Shown here: piece after piece, positions 18,103 through 27,022 of the stretch
Position numbering within the stretch: the stretch's first letter is position 1
How the letters are laid out: each line of letters starts with the position of its first letter
From: Kitasatospora phosalacinea
GTDB taxonomy: Bacteria > Actinomycetota > Actinomycetes > Streptomycetales > Streptomycetaceae
Assembly (NCBI RefSeq): GCF_030268885.1
Contig: NZ_BSSA01000001.1
Coordinates: 186,001 to 250,000 of the forward strand
DNA length: 64,000 nt
Direction: 5' to 3'
Position numbers and translations under genes: made by a program
The notes under the pieces: generated by a model
Databases searched by the model: none
Told to the model about the DNA's origin: nothing
What the model saw: the letters and a program-made list of their open reading frames with translations, nothing else

Positions 18103-20166
18103 GTGACCACCTCCAGCGAAGTCAGCCAGGCAGCCCCGCCCGTCCTCGACCGGCGGCAGCGGAACGTCGTGTTCGGCACCATCATGCTGGGCATGCTGCT
18201 GGCCGCACTCGACCAGACCATCGTCGGCACCGCGCTGCCCACCATCGTGGCCGACCTCGGCGGGGCCTCCCACATGTCCTGGGTGGTGACCTCCTACCTG
18301 CTCGCGGAGACCGTCACCACCGCGCTGGTCGGCAAGATGGGCGACCTGTTCGGCCGCAAGGTGGTCTTCCAGGTCTCCGCGATCGTCTTCATCCTCGGCT
18401 CCTTCCTGTGCGGCCTGTCCACCAACATGCTGCTGCTGATCGTCTGGCGGGCCGTCCAGGGCGTCGGCGCGGGCGGCCTGATGGTCACCTCGATGGCGCT
18501 GATCGCCGACGTCATCCCGCTGCGCGAGCGCGGCAAGTACCAGGGCGCGATCGGCGCGGTCTTCGGCGTGGCCACCGTGGTCGGCCCGCTGCTCGGCGGC
18601 CTGTTCACCGACCACCTGTCCTGGCGCTGGGCGTTCTACGTCAACGTGCCGATCGCGATCGTGGTGGTCTTCGCCGCGGCCCGGAACATCCCGGTGGTCA
18701 GGTCCGGCGTCCGCCCGGTCATCGACTACCTGGGCATCACCCTGGTCGCGATCGGCGCCAGCGCCCTGATCCTGGCCACCAGTTGGGGCGGCAACGAGTA
18801 CGCCTGGGGCTCGCCCGTGATCATCGGCCTGTTCGTGGCCGGCGTCGTCGCGCTCGCCCTGTTCTGCTGGGCAGAGACCCGGGCCGCCCAGCCCACCCTG
18901 CCGATGCGGCTGTTCCGCAACCAGGTGTTCACCGTCTGCTCGATCCTCAGCTTCATCGTCGGCTTCGCCATGCTCGGCGCGCTGACCTTCCTGCCGACCT
19001 TCCTGCAGTACGTCGACGGCGACTCGGCGACCGTCTCCGGCGTGCGCACCCTGCCGATGGTGCTCGGCCTGCTGATCGCCTCGATCTTCTCCGGCAACGT
19101 GGTCTCCAAGACCGGCAAGTACCGGCTCTTCCCGATCATCGGCTCGGTGGTGATGGGCGTCGGCCTCTACCTGCTCTCGCTGCTGGACGTCGGCACCAGC
19201 GCCTGGCTCGCCAGCATCTACATGTTCGTGCTCGGCACCGGCATCGGCCTGTGCATGCAGGTGCTCACCATCGCCGTGCAGAACACCGTCGACTACGCCG
19301 ACCTGGGCACCGCCACCTCCGGCGTCACCTTCTTCCGCACCCTCGGCTCCTCGTTCGGCACCGCCGTCTTCGGCACCATCTACGCCAACTCGCTGAAGAC
19401 CAACCTGACCGCCGCCGTCGCCGAGACCGCCCGGGCCACCGGCGCCGACCCGCAGCAGCTCGCCGCCGCCGCGCAGAGCCCGCACGGCGTCCACCAACTG
19501 CCCCCCGAGCAGGCCGCGCCGGTCATCCAGGCGTACGCCGACTCGCTGCACACCGTCTTCCTGTGGACCGTCCCGGTCGCCGTGGTCGGCTTCGTCGTCG
19601 CGCTCTTCCTCAAGCAGGTCAAGCTCCGCGACTCGGCCCGGGCCAGCTCCTCCGACATGGGCGAGGGCTTCGCCCAGCCGTCCTCCGGCGACTCCGCCAA
19701 GGTCCTCGAACTCGCCGTCGCCAAACTCCTCGGCACCGCCGGGCTCGACACCGCCCGACAGGTCGTCAACACCTCCGGCACCCGGCTCGACGTGGCCGGC
19801 TCCTGGGCCGTCATGCAGGTCGAGCTCTTCACCCGCACTGTCGGCCACGCCAGCCTCAACCTGATCGCCGCCCGCCGCCGGATCCCCCCGGAGGTCCTCC
19901 AGCCGGTCTTCGACCGGATGGTCGTCGAAGGCTTCCTGGAGGCCCACAACGGCTTCTACCAGCACACCGAGGCGGGCTCCCGGGAGGCCGCGACCATCAC
20001 CCGCGCCTGGTCCGACTGGCTCAACCACCGCCTGGAGGAGGACCGCGGCCGCCCGCGCAGCGCCGAACTGCGCGCCGCCGCCGACGCCATCGCCAAGCGC
20101 ATGATCGCCGAGGACCTCGCCGAGGGCCTCCCGGAGAAGGGCGGCGTCCTCTCCGGCCGCCGCTGA
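18103..20166 (+). CDS. DHA2-family (EmrB/QacA) MFS efflux transporter with a C-terminal cytosolic extension
   Basis: A 687-residue protein. Residues 15 to about 507 hold 14 predicted membrane segments with the DHA2 signatures [26 protein letters not shown] and [21 protein letters not shown]. The last segment ends at [12 protein letters not shown] soluble tail of about 180 residues follows ([20 protein letters not shown] and TEAGSREA), which has the helix-strand-strand look of a winged-helix or MarR-like fold. The family exports drugs and other hydrophobic compounds by proton antiport. GTG 18103 has no strong ribosome site. It diverges from the SigE gene and is closed by a strong hairpin. Confidence 0.88.
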   Translation: MTTSSEVSQAAPPVLDRRQRNVVFGTIMLGMLLAALDQTIVGTALPTIVADLGGASHMSWVVTSYLLAETVTTALVGKMGDLFGRKVVFQVSAIVFILGSFLCGLSTNMLLLIVWRAVQGVGAGGLMVTSMALIADVIPLRERGKYQGAIGAVFGVATVVGPLLGGLFTDHLSWRWAFYVNVPIAIVVVFAAARNIPVVRSGVRPVIDYLGITLVAIGASALILATSWGGNEYAWGSPVIIGLFVAGVVALALFCWAETRAAQPTLPMRLFRNQVFTVCSILSFIVGFAMLGALTFLPTFLQYVDGDSATVSGVRTLPMVLGLLIASIFSGNVVSKTGKYRLFPIIGSVVMGVGLYLLSLLDVGTSAWLASIYMFVLGTGIGLCMQVLTIAVQNTVDYADLGTATSGVTFFRTLGSSFGTAVFGTIYANSLKTNLTAAVAETARATGADPQQLAAAAQSPHGVHQLPPEQAAPVIQAYADSLHTVFLWTVPVAVVGFVVALFLKQVKLRDSARASSSDMGEGFAQPSSGDSAKVLELAVAKLLGTAGLDTARQVVNTSGTRLDVAGSWAVMQVELFTRTVGHASLNLIAARRRIPPEVLQPVFDRMVVEGFLEAHNGFYQHTEAGSREAATITRAWSDWLNHRLEEDRGRPRSAELRAAADAIAKRMIAEDLAEGLPEKGGVLSGRR

Positions 20167-20179
20167 CCCCGCGTCACCC

Positions 20180-20217
20180 GCCCCGCCCCGCCCCGTCGAA
20201 CCGCGGCGGGGCGGGGC
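20180..20217. terminator. Terminator hairpin after the efflux gene
   Basis: GCCCCGCCCCG (20180-20190) pairs perfectly with CGGGGCGGGGC (20207-20217) across 16 nt, directly after the stop of the efflux gene at 20166 and before the next start at 20239. Confidence 0.8.
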
Positions 20218-20238
20218 GTCCTCTCCTAGGCTTCCCCC

Positions 20239-21231
20239 ATGCTCCTGTACGCCCTCGCGCTCCTCTTCCTCCTGCTGTTCGGCGTCGGCGTGCTGCGCGA
20301 CCGGCGGCGCTTCGGCAACGCCGTCTGCCTCGGACTCGCCGTCGCCCTGTTCGCCCTCGCCCTGCTCGGCACCCTCCACCGGGCCGACTCGGCCGCCGCC
20401 GAGACCGTCCTGGTCGTCGTGGTGCTCGTCCCCGCGCTGGGCAGCGTGGTGCTGGCCGGGCTGCTCGTCGCCAACGGCCTCAAGATGCTCCGCAAGGAGG
20501 GCCGCAGCCTCGGCAACCTGCTCGCCCTGCTGTGCGGACTCGGCATCCTGGCCGTCATCGCCCTGCTGCTGGCCGCGACCCGGGCCGACTCCGAGGCGCT
20601 GGTGGTGGTCGCCCGGACCGTCTTCGTGCTCGCCTGCTACCTCTCCTTCCTGTTCGCCTGCTTCGTCGGCTACGCCTACCTCTACGGCCGCCTCACCCCC
20701 CGCGAGGACGTCGACTACGTGGTCGTCCTCGGCACCGGCCTGCTCGACGGCAGCCGCGTCCCGCCGCTGCTCGCCAGCCGCCTGGAGCGCGGCCGCCGCC
20801 TGTACGACCGGCAGGTCGACCGCGGCCGCTCCCCGCTGCTGCTGGCCTCCGGCGGCAAGGGCTCCGACGAGCAGCTCCCCGAGGCCCAGGCGATGGCCGA
20901 CTACCTGGTCGAACGCGGCTTCCCCGCCGACCGGATCGTCCGCGAGGACCGCTCCCGCACCACCGAGGAGAACCTCCGCTTCAGCCACGCGATCATGGCC
21001 GCCGCCGACCCCGACTACCGCTGCGTCGTCGTCACCAACAACTTCCACGCCTTCCGCGCCGCCGTCTTCGCCCGCCGCGAGGGCGTCCGCGGCCACGTCG
21101 TCGGCTCGCCCACCGCCGCGTACTTCTGGCCCAGCGCCACCATCCGCGAGTTCGTCGCCGTGCTCGTCATCTACCGCTGGGCCAACCTCGCGGTGGGCGC
21201 GCTGCTGGTGCTGGAGTCGCTGAGCCTCTGA
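20239..21231 (+). CDS. YdcF-family (ElyC/SanA/YdcF) membrane protein
   Basis: A 330-residue protein. About four hydrophobic segments lie in the first 150 residues. The DUF218 domain follows: VDYVVVLGTGLLDGSRVPPLLASRLERG, LLLASGGKGSDEQLPEAQAMADYLVERG, then RSRTTEENLRFSHAIMAA and VVVTNNFHAFRAAVFARREG. A C-terminal hydrophobic segment closes it. Family members act at the envelope (SanA, ElyC), but the reaction is unknown. TAGGCT at 20227-20232, 6 nt before the ATG with no Shine-Dalgarno sequence, suggests a leaderless transcript. Confidence 0.9.
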   Translation: MLLYALALLFLLLFGVGVLRDRRRFGNAVCLGLAVALFALALLGTLHRADSAAAETVLVVVVLVPALGSVVLAGLLVANGLKMLRKEGRSLGNLLALLCGLGILAVIALLLAATRADSEALVVVARTVFVLACYLSFLFACFVGYAYLYGRLTPREDVDYVVVLGTGLLDGSRVPPLLASRLERGRRLYDRQVDRGRSPLLLASGGKGSDEQLPEAQAMADYLVERGFPADRIVREDRSRTTEENLRFSHAIMAAADPDYRCVVVTNNFHAFRAAVFARREGVRGHVVGSPTAAYFWPSATIREFVAVLVIYRWANLAVGALLVLESLSL

Positions 21232-21326
21232 ACCGCCGACCCCGATCGCTCCTTAGCGCCGTTGCGGTGAGGACGAGTCCCGCCGTGAACGACGAGTGCA
21301 CGGTCGTCACTCCTATAGTTGCCGCC

Positions 21327-22247
21327 ATGCAGTTGGACCTGAACCTGCTCACCGCCCTGGACGCGCTGCTGGAAGAGGGCAGCGTGGCCGGGGCCGCGGA
21401 GCGGCTCCACGTCACCGCGCCGGCGATGAGCCGCTCGCTGGGCCGCATCCGCAAGGCCACCGGTGACCAGATCCTGGTGCGCACCGGACGCCACATGACG
21501 CCCACCCCTCGCGCGCTGGCCATGCGCACCGAGGTCCACGTCCTGGTGCAGCAGGCCCACCAGTTGCTGTCCTCCCGCACGGACCTCGACCTGGCGGGCC
21601 TGGAGCGGGTGTTCACCGTGCGCCTGCACGACGCCCTCACCACCGCCTGCGGGAGCGCCCTCGTCGCCGCGGTCCGCCGCCAGGCCCCGAAGGTGAGGAT
21701 CCGCCTCACGGTCGAGCCCGGCCACGACACCCCCGAGCTGCGCCGCGGTGAGGTCGACGTGGCCTCCAGCGCCGGACCGCCGCTCCAGCCCGACATCCGT
21801 CACCGCCTCATCGGCCGGGACCGGATCATCCTCGCCGTCCGGGCGGGGCATCCGCTCACCGAAGGGCCGCTGACCGTCGAGCGGTACGCGGCGGCCGACC
21901 ACGTGACCGTCTCCCGGCGCGGAAGCCTGCGCGACCGGGTCGACGACGTCGTGGCCGCCCTCGGGCACGAGCGCCGCGTCGTCGTCTCCGCCCCCGCGAC
22001 GGACACCGCCCTGCAGCTCGCCCGGGACGCCGACGTCGTGGTCACCCTCCCCGACGCGGTCACCCGCTCCGCCCGCGAGCAGCTGGGTCTGACCACGCTG
22101 CCGCTGCCGTTCGACCTGCCGCCCGTGCCCCTCCACCTGCTCTGGCACCAGCGCTACGACGACGACCCGGCCCACACCTGGCTGCTCGACCTGGCGACCC
22201 ACACCCTCCAGGGCCTGTTCACCGCGCCGGACGCCTCCGACCAGTAG
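21327..22247 (+). CDS. LysR-family transcriptional regulator
   Basis: A 306-residue protein. N-terminal HTH: QLDLNLLTALDALLEEGSVAGAAERLHVTAPAMSRSLGRIRKATGD. Ligand domain: VFTVRLHDALTTACGSALVAAV, then RRGEVDVASSAG, RDRIILAVRAGHPLT and a C-terminal LLDLATHTL. This is a NodD/LinR-like LysR. TATAGT at 21314-21319 lies 7 nt upstream of the ATG with no ribosome site, so the mRNA is probably leaderless. It is followed, in the same direction, by the IMPase-like and NAD(P)-binding genes, which are its likely targets; LysR genes usually diverge from their targets, so this is less certain. Confidence 0.9.
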   Translation: MQLDLNLLTALDALLEEGSVAGAAERLHVTAPAMSRSLGRIRKATGDQILVRTGRHMTPTPRALAMRTEVHVLVQQAHQLLSSRTDLDLAGLERVFTVRLHDALTTACGSALVAAVRRQAPKVRIRLTVEPGHDTPELRRGEVDVASSAGPPLQPDIRHRLIGRDRIILAVRAGHPLTEGPLTVERYAAADHVTVSRRGSLRDRVDDVVAALGHERRVVVSAPATDTALQLARDADVVVTLPDAVTRSAREQLGLTTLPLPFDLPPVPLHLLWHQRYDDDPAHTWLLDLATHTLQGLFTAPDASDQ

Positions 22248-22345
22248 CGTCCCGCCCGGGCGACGGGCCCGGCGACGCCGGATGCCGGACGGTCCGACCC
22301 GGTGACCCCTCTCCCCGGCAGCTCGCCGGGTGCGGCGAGGGGGCG

Positions 22346-22359
22346 GCAATTTCAATTGC
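22346..22359. promoter_or_regulatory. GCAATT/AATTGC inverted repeat, candidate operator
   Basis: GCAATT-TC-AATTGC, a 14-bp AT-rich palindrome with a 2-nt spacer, lies in the 248-bp gap between the LysR gene and the IMPase-like gene (start 22496). The surrounding 100 bp are unusually AT-rich for the window. It is a good candidate for the LysR site or another promoter element. Confidence 0.5.
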
Positions 22360-22495
22360 GCGAGAGTCATTCCAGGCGTGCGTTACATGCACTTGAGGTT
22401 AATGACCGGCTCTTCTACCTTCGAAATGCAGGCGCGAAGGGAACACGGTTTCGCCGGTCCGCCTGACCACCCCCTCCTCAGACGGGAGCACCACC

Positions 22496-23329
22496 ATGTC
22501 CGAAACCCTCCGGGCGACTGAAGTCGCCGCGCCCGCCGGCCCCGCGTCCGACACCGACCTGCTCGCGCGGACCGCCGACGCCGTGCGCGCGGCGGGTGCC
22601 GTGCTGCGGGAGCGGTTCGGCGACGTGGTCGCCCACCGCACCCGCGAGGAGCTGATGAGCGCGCTCGCCGCCAACGACGAAGCGGCCCTCGACATCCTGC
22701 GCCCCGCCCTCACGGGGCTGCGCCCGAACGCCGGCTGGGTGGAGGACGAGTTGGACGGCGGGGCGCTGCCGTCCGGCGAGTGGTGGGTCGTGGACCCGGC
22801 GGAGGGCAACGTCAACCACCTGCACGCCCTGCCGGAGTGGGCGGTGACCGCCACTCTCGTCCGCGACAACCGGCCGGTGCTCACCGCGGTCCACCTGCCG
22901 CTGACCGGTGAGACCTACACCGCGCTCACCGGCGCCGGCGCCCACCTCGACGGCCGGCCCCTGCACGTCTCCCCGACCACGGACCTCGGCCTGGGCCTGG
23001 TGGCCACCAGCCAGGCCCGGCCGGACGAGGACGAGGAGGTCGTGCGGCGCATCGGCTCCTCCATCACCGCGATGCTCTCCGACGCGCTCGTGGTGCGCAC
23101 CTCCGTGCCCGCGACCCTGCACCTGTTGAACGTGGCGGCCGGCCGGATCGACGCCTTCTGGCAGTTCGCCGGCGCCCGCGCGGACCTGCTGCCCGGTGCG
23201 CTGCTCGTCACCGAGGCCGGCGGACGGATCACCGACGCCGAGGGCCGCCCCTGGACCCCGCAGAGCGACGGCTTCCTGGCCGCCGCGCCCGGCGTCCACA
23301 CCCAGGCCGTCGCCACGCTCTCCCGCTGA
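22496..23329 (+). CDS. Inositol-monophosphatase-family protein with altered metal motif
   Basis: A 277-residue protein with IMPase layout: VRAAGAVLRERFGDVVAHRT, NDEAALDILRPAL, motif 1 region WVEDELDG (81-88), motif 2 region WVVDPAEGNVNHLHALPEW (97-115), and VTEAGGRITDAEGRPW near the end. In standard IMPases motif 2 reads DP(I/L)DGT; here it is DPAEGN, and the C-terminal WD(x)AAG metal motif is replaced by ARADLLPGA. Catalysis may be changed or lost. GGGAG precedes the ATG. It is 42 bp upstream of the NAD(P)-binding gene, probably in one operon. Confidence 0.78.
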   Translation: MSETLRATEVAAPAGPASDTDLLARTADAVRAAGAVLRERFGDVVAHRTREELMSALAANDEAALDILRPALTGLRPNAGWVEDELDGGALPSGEWWVVDPAEGNVNHLHALPEWAVTATLVRDNRPVLTAVHLPLTGETYTALTGAGAHLDGRPLHVSPTTDLGLGLVATSQARPDEDEEVVRRIGSSITAMLSDALVVRTSVPATLHLLNVAAGRIDAFWQFAGARADLLPGALLVTEAGGRITDAEGRPWTPQSDGFLAAAPGVHTQAVATLSR

Positions 23330-23371
23330 CCGGCCGTCACAGACCGCACCCCACGGAAGGAACAGCACGAC

Positions 23372-23968
23372 ATGACCACGATCGCAGTCCTCGGGAACGG
23401 CCGCGTCGGCGGCAACCTCGCCCAGGCCCTCACCCGCGCGGGCCACCACGTCACCGCGGTGGACCGCGCGCCGGGCGCCGCCGCCGACGCCGCCAGGTCG
23501 GCACGGATCGTCATCAACGCCACCCCGGGCGCCGGATCCCTGGAACGCCTCGCGGACCTGCGGACCGAACTGGCCGGCAAGATCCTCGTCGACGTCTCCA
23601 ACGCGACCCTCGACGGACCGGACGGGCTGCCCGCCGACCTGATCTACCCCGGTTCGAGCCTGGCCGAGCAACTCCAGGAAGCACTCCCCGGAACGCGCGT
23701 CGTCAAGACCCTCAACACGATGCTCTTTCCCGTGATGACCGCGCCCGCCGCCCTCGCCCGGACGCCGACCGCCTTCCTCTCCGGCGACGACCCGCACGCC
23801 AAGCAGACCGTCCGCGAACTGCTCGCCGACCTCGGCTGGCAGCAGGAGTGGATCACGGACCTCGGCGGGATCGAGACCGCCCGCGCCACGGAGGCCGCGG
23901 TCCTGTTCGTCCCGCACGTCATCCGGACCAGCGGATTCACGCCCTTCGCCCTCTCGATCAGCCGCTGA
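23372..23968 (+). CDS. NAD(P)-binding oxidoreductase, NADPH:F420 reductase-like
   Basis: A 198-residue Rossmann protein: TTIAVLGNGRVGGNLAQAL (glycine motif GNGRVG at about 8-13), VTAVDR, IVINATPGAGSLERLADL, KILVDVSNATLDGPDG, then GTRVVKTLNTMLFPVM and TAFLSGDDPHAKQTVRELLADLGW. This is the short NADPH-dependent F420 reductase-like group. Whether the cofactor partner is F420 or another acceptor cannot be told. GGAAGGAA stands upstream of the ATG. It follows the IMPase-like gene closely and converges on the methyltransferase. Confidence 0.85.
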   Translation: MTTIAVLGNGRVGGNLAQALTRAGHHVTAVDRAPGAAADAARSARIVINATPGAGSLERLADLRTELAGKILVDVSNATLDGPDGLPADLIYPGSSLAEQLQEALPGTRVVKTLNTMLFPVMTAPAALARTPTAFLSGDDPHAKQTVRELLADLGWQQEWITDLGGIETARATEAAVLFVPHVIRTSGFTPFALSISR

Positions 23969-24060
23969 GGGCCCGGGGCGGTTCCGCCGGAGGACGGCGA
24001 CCGCGCGGTGCCGGGCGGCGGGACGTGAACACGCGGATATCCGGACACCACACCGCCTGA

Positions 24061-24825
24061 TCACCCCGACGGGCCGTCGATCCCGCTCCGCACCCCGGAG
24101 AGCCCCTCGTCGGCCTTGCGCAGCTCCAGCATCGACACCGGCAGCCACGGGCCGCCGTACCAGTACGCCGGGCCCAGGTCGCGGACGGTGCCCGTGCCCA
24201 GGTGGGCGGCGTAGCGGCGGACCATCGGGGTGATGTCGGCGAGCAGCAGCCGGCCGCCCGGGCGCAGGACGCGCAGGGCCTCGTCCACGGCGCGCAGACG
24301 GGCCGGCGCCGTGGGGATGTTGTGGATCACCAGGGCGGAGGTGACCAGGTCGAAGTCCCCGTCGGGGAAGGGCAGTTCGGTGATGTCGGCGGTGTGCACC
24401 TCGATCCGGTCCCGGACGCCCGCCGCGGTGGCGTTGGCCAGGGTCGCGGCCGGGGTGTTGCCGCTCTGGTCCTTCGTCGCCCACAGGTCCACCCCGACCG
24501 CCCGGCCGCGCGGCAGCCGCCGGGCCGCGCCGATCAGCACCGCGCCGCGGCCGCAGCCCAGATCCAGCAGCCGTTCGTCGCCGCGCAGCTGCAGGGCGTC
24601 CAACTCGCGCTCCCAGACCCGGAGTTTGCCGTGCAGCGTGGTGTGCAGGTACATCCCCGCCTGCACCAGCAGCCCCGCCCCCAGCGCGGCCACCGCCGTC
24701 CGGCCGCGGAAGGGGCGGGCGGCGGCCGCGAGCGTGCAGGCCGCACCGAGGGCGGAGGTCGAGGCGACGAAACCGGGCGCGTCGACGCCGTACCGGGACA
24801 GGGCGGTGAACAGGTTCTCGGTCAT
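24061..24825 (-). CDS. Class I SAM-dependent methyltransferase with an N-terminal membrane region
   Basis: A 254-residue protein. Residues 18-65 contain two hydrophobic segments (ALGAACTLAAAARPF, TAVAALGAGLLVQAGMYLH). The SAM fold follows: RLLDLGCGRGAVLIGAARRL (motif I), VGVDLWATKDQSGNTPAATL, IEVHTADITELPFPDGDFDLVTSALVIHNI, LRPGGRLLLADI. It should methylate a small or lipid-like substrate near the membrane; the substrate is unknown. It ends in AYWYGGPWLPVSMLELRK. The ribosome site before the ATG at 24825 is weak. It is alone on its strand between convergent and codirectional neighbours. Confidence 0.85.
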   Translation of the reverse strand: MTENLFTALSRYGVDAPGFVASTSALGAACTLAAAARPFRGRTAVAALGAGLLVQAGMYLHTTLHGKLRVWERELDALQLRGDERLLDLGCGRGAVLIGAARRLPRGRAVGVDLWATKDQSGNTPAATLANATAAGVRDRIEVHTADITELPFPDGDFDLVTSALVIHNIPTAPARLRAVDEALRVLRPGGRLLLADITPMVRRYAAHLGTGTVRDLGPAYWYGGPWLPVSMLELRKADEGLSGVRSGIDGPSG

Positions 24826-24885
24826 GCCCGCAGTCTCGCGGTGCGGGCCGGGCCGGGTCTTGGACGAATGTTCCGCGGGGGTGCG

Positions 24886-25713
24886 TCAACCGTGCAGGTA
24901 GCCGGGGGCCGACCAGGCGACCCCGTCCACCGACAGCCACGGCTCGCGGGCCACCGCGGACGGCGTCAGCCCGGCGAAGTCCGCGACCTCCCGGTGCAGG
25001 TGCGACTGGTCCGCGTAGCCCGCCTCCGCCGCGACGGCCGCCGGGTGGCCGCCCGCCGCCAGGCGGTGCACCGCGTGGTCGAAGCGCACCAGCCGGGCCG
25101 CCTGCTTCGGGGCCAGCCCCACCTGCGCCCGGAACCGCGACCACAGCCGCTTCCGGCTCCACCCCACCTCCGCCGCCAGTGCGTCCACCCGCGACGTGCC
25201 GTGCGAACGCGCCAACTCTCCCCACACGTAAGCCACTTCCCGATCCACCGGACGGCCCTCCGTGCGGCGGGCGGCCAGGGCCCGGGCCACCAGGGCGAAG
25301 CGCTCCTCCCAGTCGGCCGCCGCCCGCAGCCGTTCCTCCAGCCGGACGGCGTCCCGGCCCCACACCTCGTCCAGCCCGGTCAGCGGGCCGCCCTCCACCG
25401 CGAAACCCCCCAGCACCGCGTGCGCCACCACCGGCGACAGGCGCACCTGTAGGCACTGCACGTCCCGTCCGCCGCCCCGCAGGCCGCCCCCGGACAGCCC
25501 GACCACCGCGCTGCCGCGCACGCCCCGCCCGCCGTCCGCGACCACCAGCGGCTCCGTCCCCAGGTCGATCGCCAAGGTCACCGCCGGGAACGGCACCACC
25601 CCCAGGTCCGCCGCGCCCCGCGCCCGGAACCCGGCCATCGCCACCCCGGGCAGCCGCCGGGACGGCGACGGCGTCGCGATCTCCCACAGCGCCGAGGGCG
25701 CGAGCGGCTGCAT
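24886..25713 (-). CDS. AraC-family transcriptional regulator
   Basis: A 275-residue protein. The N-terminal half is a substrate-sensing domain (VAMAGFRARGAADLGVVPFPAVTLAIDLG, GLRGGGRDVQCLQVRLSPVVAHAVLG). The C-terminal HTH: TSRVDALAAEVGWSRKRLWSRFRAQVGLAPKQAARLVRFDHAVHRL, then HPAAVAAEAGYADQSHLHREVADFAGLTPSA. Target unknown; the methyltransferase 60 bp downstream on the same strand could be part of its unit. The 300 bp before its start hold a dispersed repeat. Confidence 0.87.
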   Translation of the reverse strand: MQPLAPSALWEIATPSPSRRLPGVAMAGFRARGAADLGVVPFPAVTLAIDLGTEPLVVADGGRGVRGSAVVGLSGGGLRGGGRDVQCLQVRLSPVVAHAVLGGFAVEGGPLTGLDEVWGRDAVRLEERLRAAADWEERFALVARALAARRTEGRPVDREVAYVWGELARSHGTSRVDALAAEVGWSRKRLWSRFRAQVGLAPKQAARLVRFDHAVHRLAAGGHPAAVAAEAGYADQSHLHREVADFAGLTPSAVAREPWLSVDGVAWSAPGYLHG

Positions 25714-25770
25714 GACTCCCAGGGTAGGCAGGCACGGGGGGACGGACCAGGGGCCCGGAGGGCGCGTCTT

Positions 25771-25788
25771 CAGGGGCTCGGGGAACTG
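25771..25788 (+). repeat. Partial arm of the dispersed repeat
   Basis: CAGGGGCTCGGGGAACTG resembles the left arm of the full element that begins 40 bp further on, so it looks like a truncated or half copy next to it. Confidence 0.45.
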
Positions 25789-25810
25789 TCGGGCACACGG
25801 GCATGCACCT

Positions 25811-25965
25811 CAGGGGCCCGGGGAACGGCGGGCTCGGGGCTGCTGCGGGTGCACTGCCGTTGCGTGCGGTGGCTTCGGGTTCTGTTCGGGCGGCCCGAAG
25901 CAGCACGGACACATCGATGGGCTCCGGCCGGCAGCAGCTCGGACTCGCCGTTCCCCGAGCCCCTG
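25811..25965 (+). repeat. Structured dispersed repeat of about 155 bp (copy A)
   Basis: The ends are complementary (CAGGGGCCCGGGGAACGGCG at the left, CGCCGTTCCCCGAGCCCCTG at the right). Inside are a second pair (CTGCTG/CAGCAG) and a central hairpin with GCTTCGGG and CCCGAAGC arms around 14 nt. A copy about 90 % identical by eye, in the same orientation, lies at 45824-45979. Copy A fills half of the 303-bp gap between the AraC and ROK genes. Nothing in it looks coding. Confidence 0.85.
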
Positions 25966-26016
25966 ACGGGGCTCTCCGGCGGGGCTCTCTGACGGGGCTC
26001 TCCGGTGGGGCGCTGC

Positions 26017-26976
26017 CTATGCGCGGAGGGCGGCCGCCGCTGCGCCGATCAGGCCCGCGTCGGGGCCGAAGCGGGCGGGGTGGAGGTGGAGGCCGCGGGT
26101 GAAGGGGAGACCGGCGTAGTGGGTGAGGTGGCGGGCGAGGGGGTCGAAGAGGAGCGGGCCGGACTGGGCGACGCCGCCGCCGATCACGACGGCCTGGAGG
26201 TCGACCAGGGCGGCGGTGCCCGCGATCGCGGCGGCCAGGGCCCGGGCGGCGAGGTCGAAGGCGGTCAGGGCGGCACCGTCGCCGGTGCGGGCGGAGTCGG
26301 CCACGGCGCGGGCGGTGAGCGGGCCGCCCTCGGTGGGGCGCCAGCCGGCCGCGCGGGCGTGGCGGACGATCGCGGGGCCGCTGGCCAGCCCCTCCAGGCA
26401 GCCGCGTCCGCCGCAGGGGCAGGGGTCGCCGTCCCACTGGACGCTGACGTGGCCGATGTGCCCGGCGTTGCCGCTCGGACCCGGGCGCACCCGGCCGTCG
26501 AGGACCAGACCGCCGCCGACGCCGGTGGACACCACCATGCACAGCGCGTCGCGGTACCCGGCGGCGGCGCCCAGCCAGTGTTCGGCCTCGGCGAGCGCCA
26601 CCCCGTCGCCGAGCAGGTGCACCGGCAGCGCGCCCCGCTCCGCGAGCCGTTCCGCGATGCGCCGCACCAGCGGGAAGTCGCGCCAGGAGGGGATGTTGAC
26701 CGGGGAGACCGTGCCCGCCGCGGCGTCGACCGGTCCCGCGCTGCCCACGCCCACCGCCGTGACGCCGGGCCAGGCCGGGTGCCCGGCCAGGTCGTCCAGC
26801 ACTCGGGCGACGCCCGCGAACACCGCCCCGGCGTCCCCGTCCGCGGCCGTCGGGCACTCGGCACGGGCCAGCAGCTCGCCGTCGCCGGTGACGATCGCAC
26901 CGGCGGTCTTCGTCCCGCCCAGGTCGACGGCGGCCACCAGGGGGGAGGGGGACGACGGGGGCGGAACGGCGGCCAT
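26017..26976 (-). CDS. ROK-family sugar kinase
   Basis: A 319-residue protein. ATP-binding phosphate 1 motif VAAVDLGGTKTAGAIV (about 14-29), VGVGSAGPVDAAAGTV, NIPSWRDFPLVRRI, the catalytic-loop region LLGDGVALAEAEHWLGAA, VSTGVGGGLVLDG, NAGHIGHVSVQ, and the ROK zinc motif CPCGGRGCLEGLASGPAI. It ends GPDAGLIGAAAAAL. ROK kinases phosphorylate glucose, N-acetylglucosamine or N-acetylmannosamine; there is no HTH, so it is an enzyme rather than a repressor. AGGAG lies 9 nt before the ATG. No sugar operon adjoins it. Confidence 0.9.
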   Translation of the reverse strand: MAAVPPPSSPSPLVAAVDLGGTKTAGAIVTGDGELLARAECPTAADGDAGAVFAGVARVLDDLAGHPAWPGVTAVGVGSAGPVDAAAGTVSPVNIPSWRDFPLVRRIAERLAERGALPVHLLGDGVALAEAEHWLGAAAGYRDALCMVVSTGVGGGLVLDGRVRPGPSGNAGHIGHVSVQWDGDPCPCGGRGCLEGLASGPAIVRHARAAGWRPTEGGPLTARAVADSARTGDGAALTAFDLAARALAAAIAGTAALVDLQAVVIGGGVAQSGPLLFDPLARHLTHYAGLPFTRGLHLHPARFGPDAGLIGAAAAALRA

Positions 26977-26991
26977 GGCGCAGAGCTCCTG

Positions 26992-27022
26992 ACATGTCCG
27001 ACTCGGGGTGACTTGTCGGACT
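26992..27022. promoter_or_regulatory. Direct repeats before the ROK gene, candidate operator
   Basis: ACATGTCCGACT (26992-27003) and ACTTGTCGGACT (27011-27022) match at 10 of 12 positions, 19 bp apart; the inner GTCCGAC/GTCGGAC also forms an inverted pair. They lie 16-46 bp upstream of the kinase start, where a regulator would act. Confidence 0.4.

Noticed and set aside
18040..21096. Very long open frame (over 1000 codons) on the minus strand opposite the efflux and YdcF genes
   Set aside because: Its product is low-complexity Gly/Asp/Ala/Val/Glu without domains. It mirrors the third-position GC bias of the real genes on the plus strand. Similar shadows at 22478-26995 and 51070-54123 (minus) were rejected for the same reason.
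25803..26102. Short open frames across the dispersed repeat and its flank
   Set aside because: They follow the palindromic element rather than a protein, and the second copy at 45824 does not keep the same frame.
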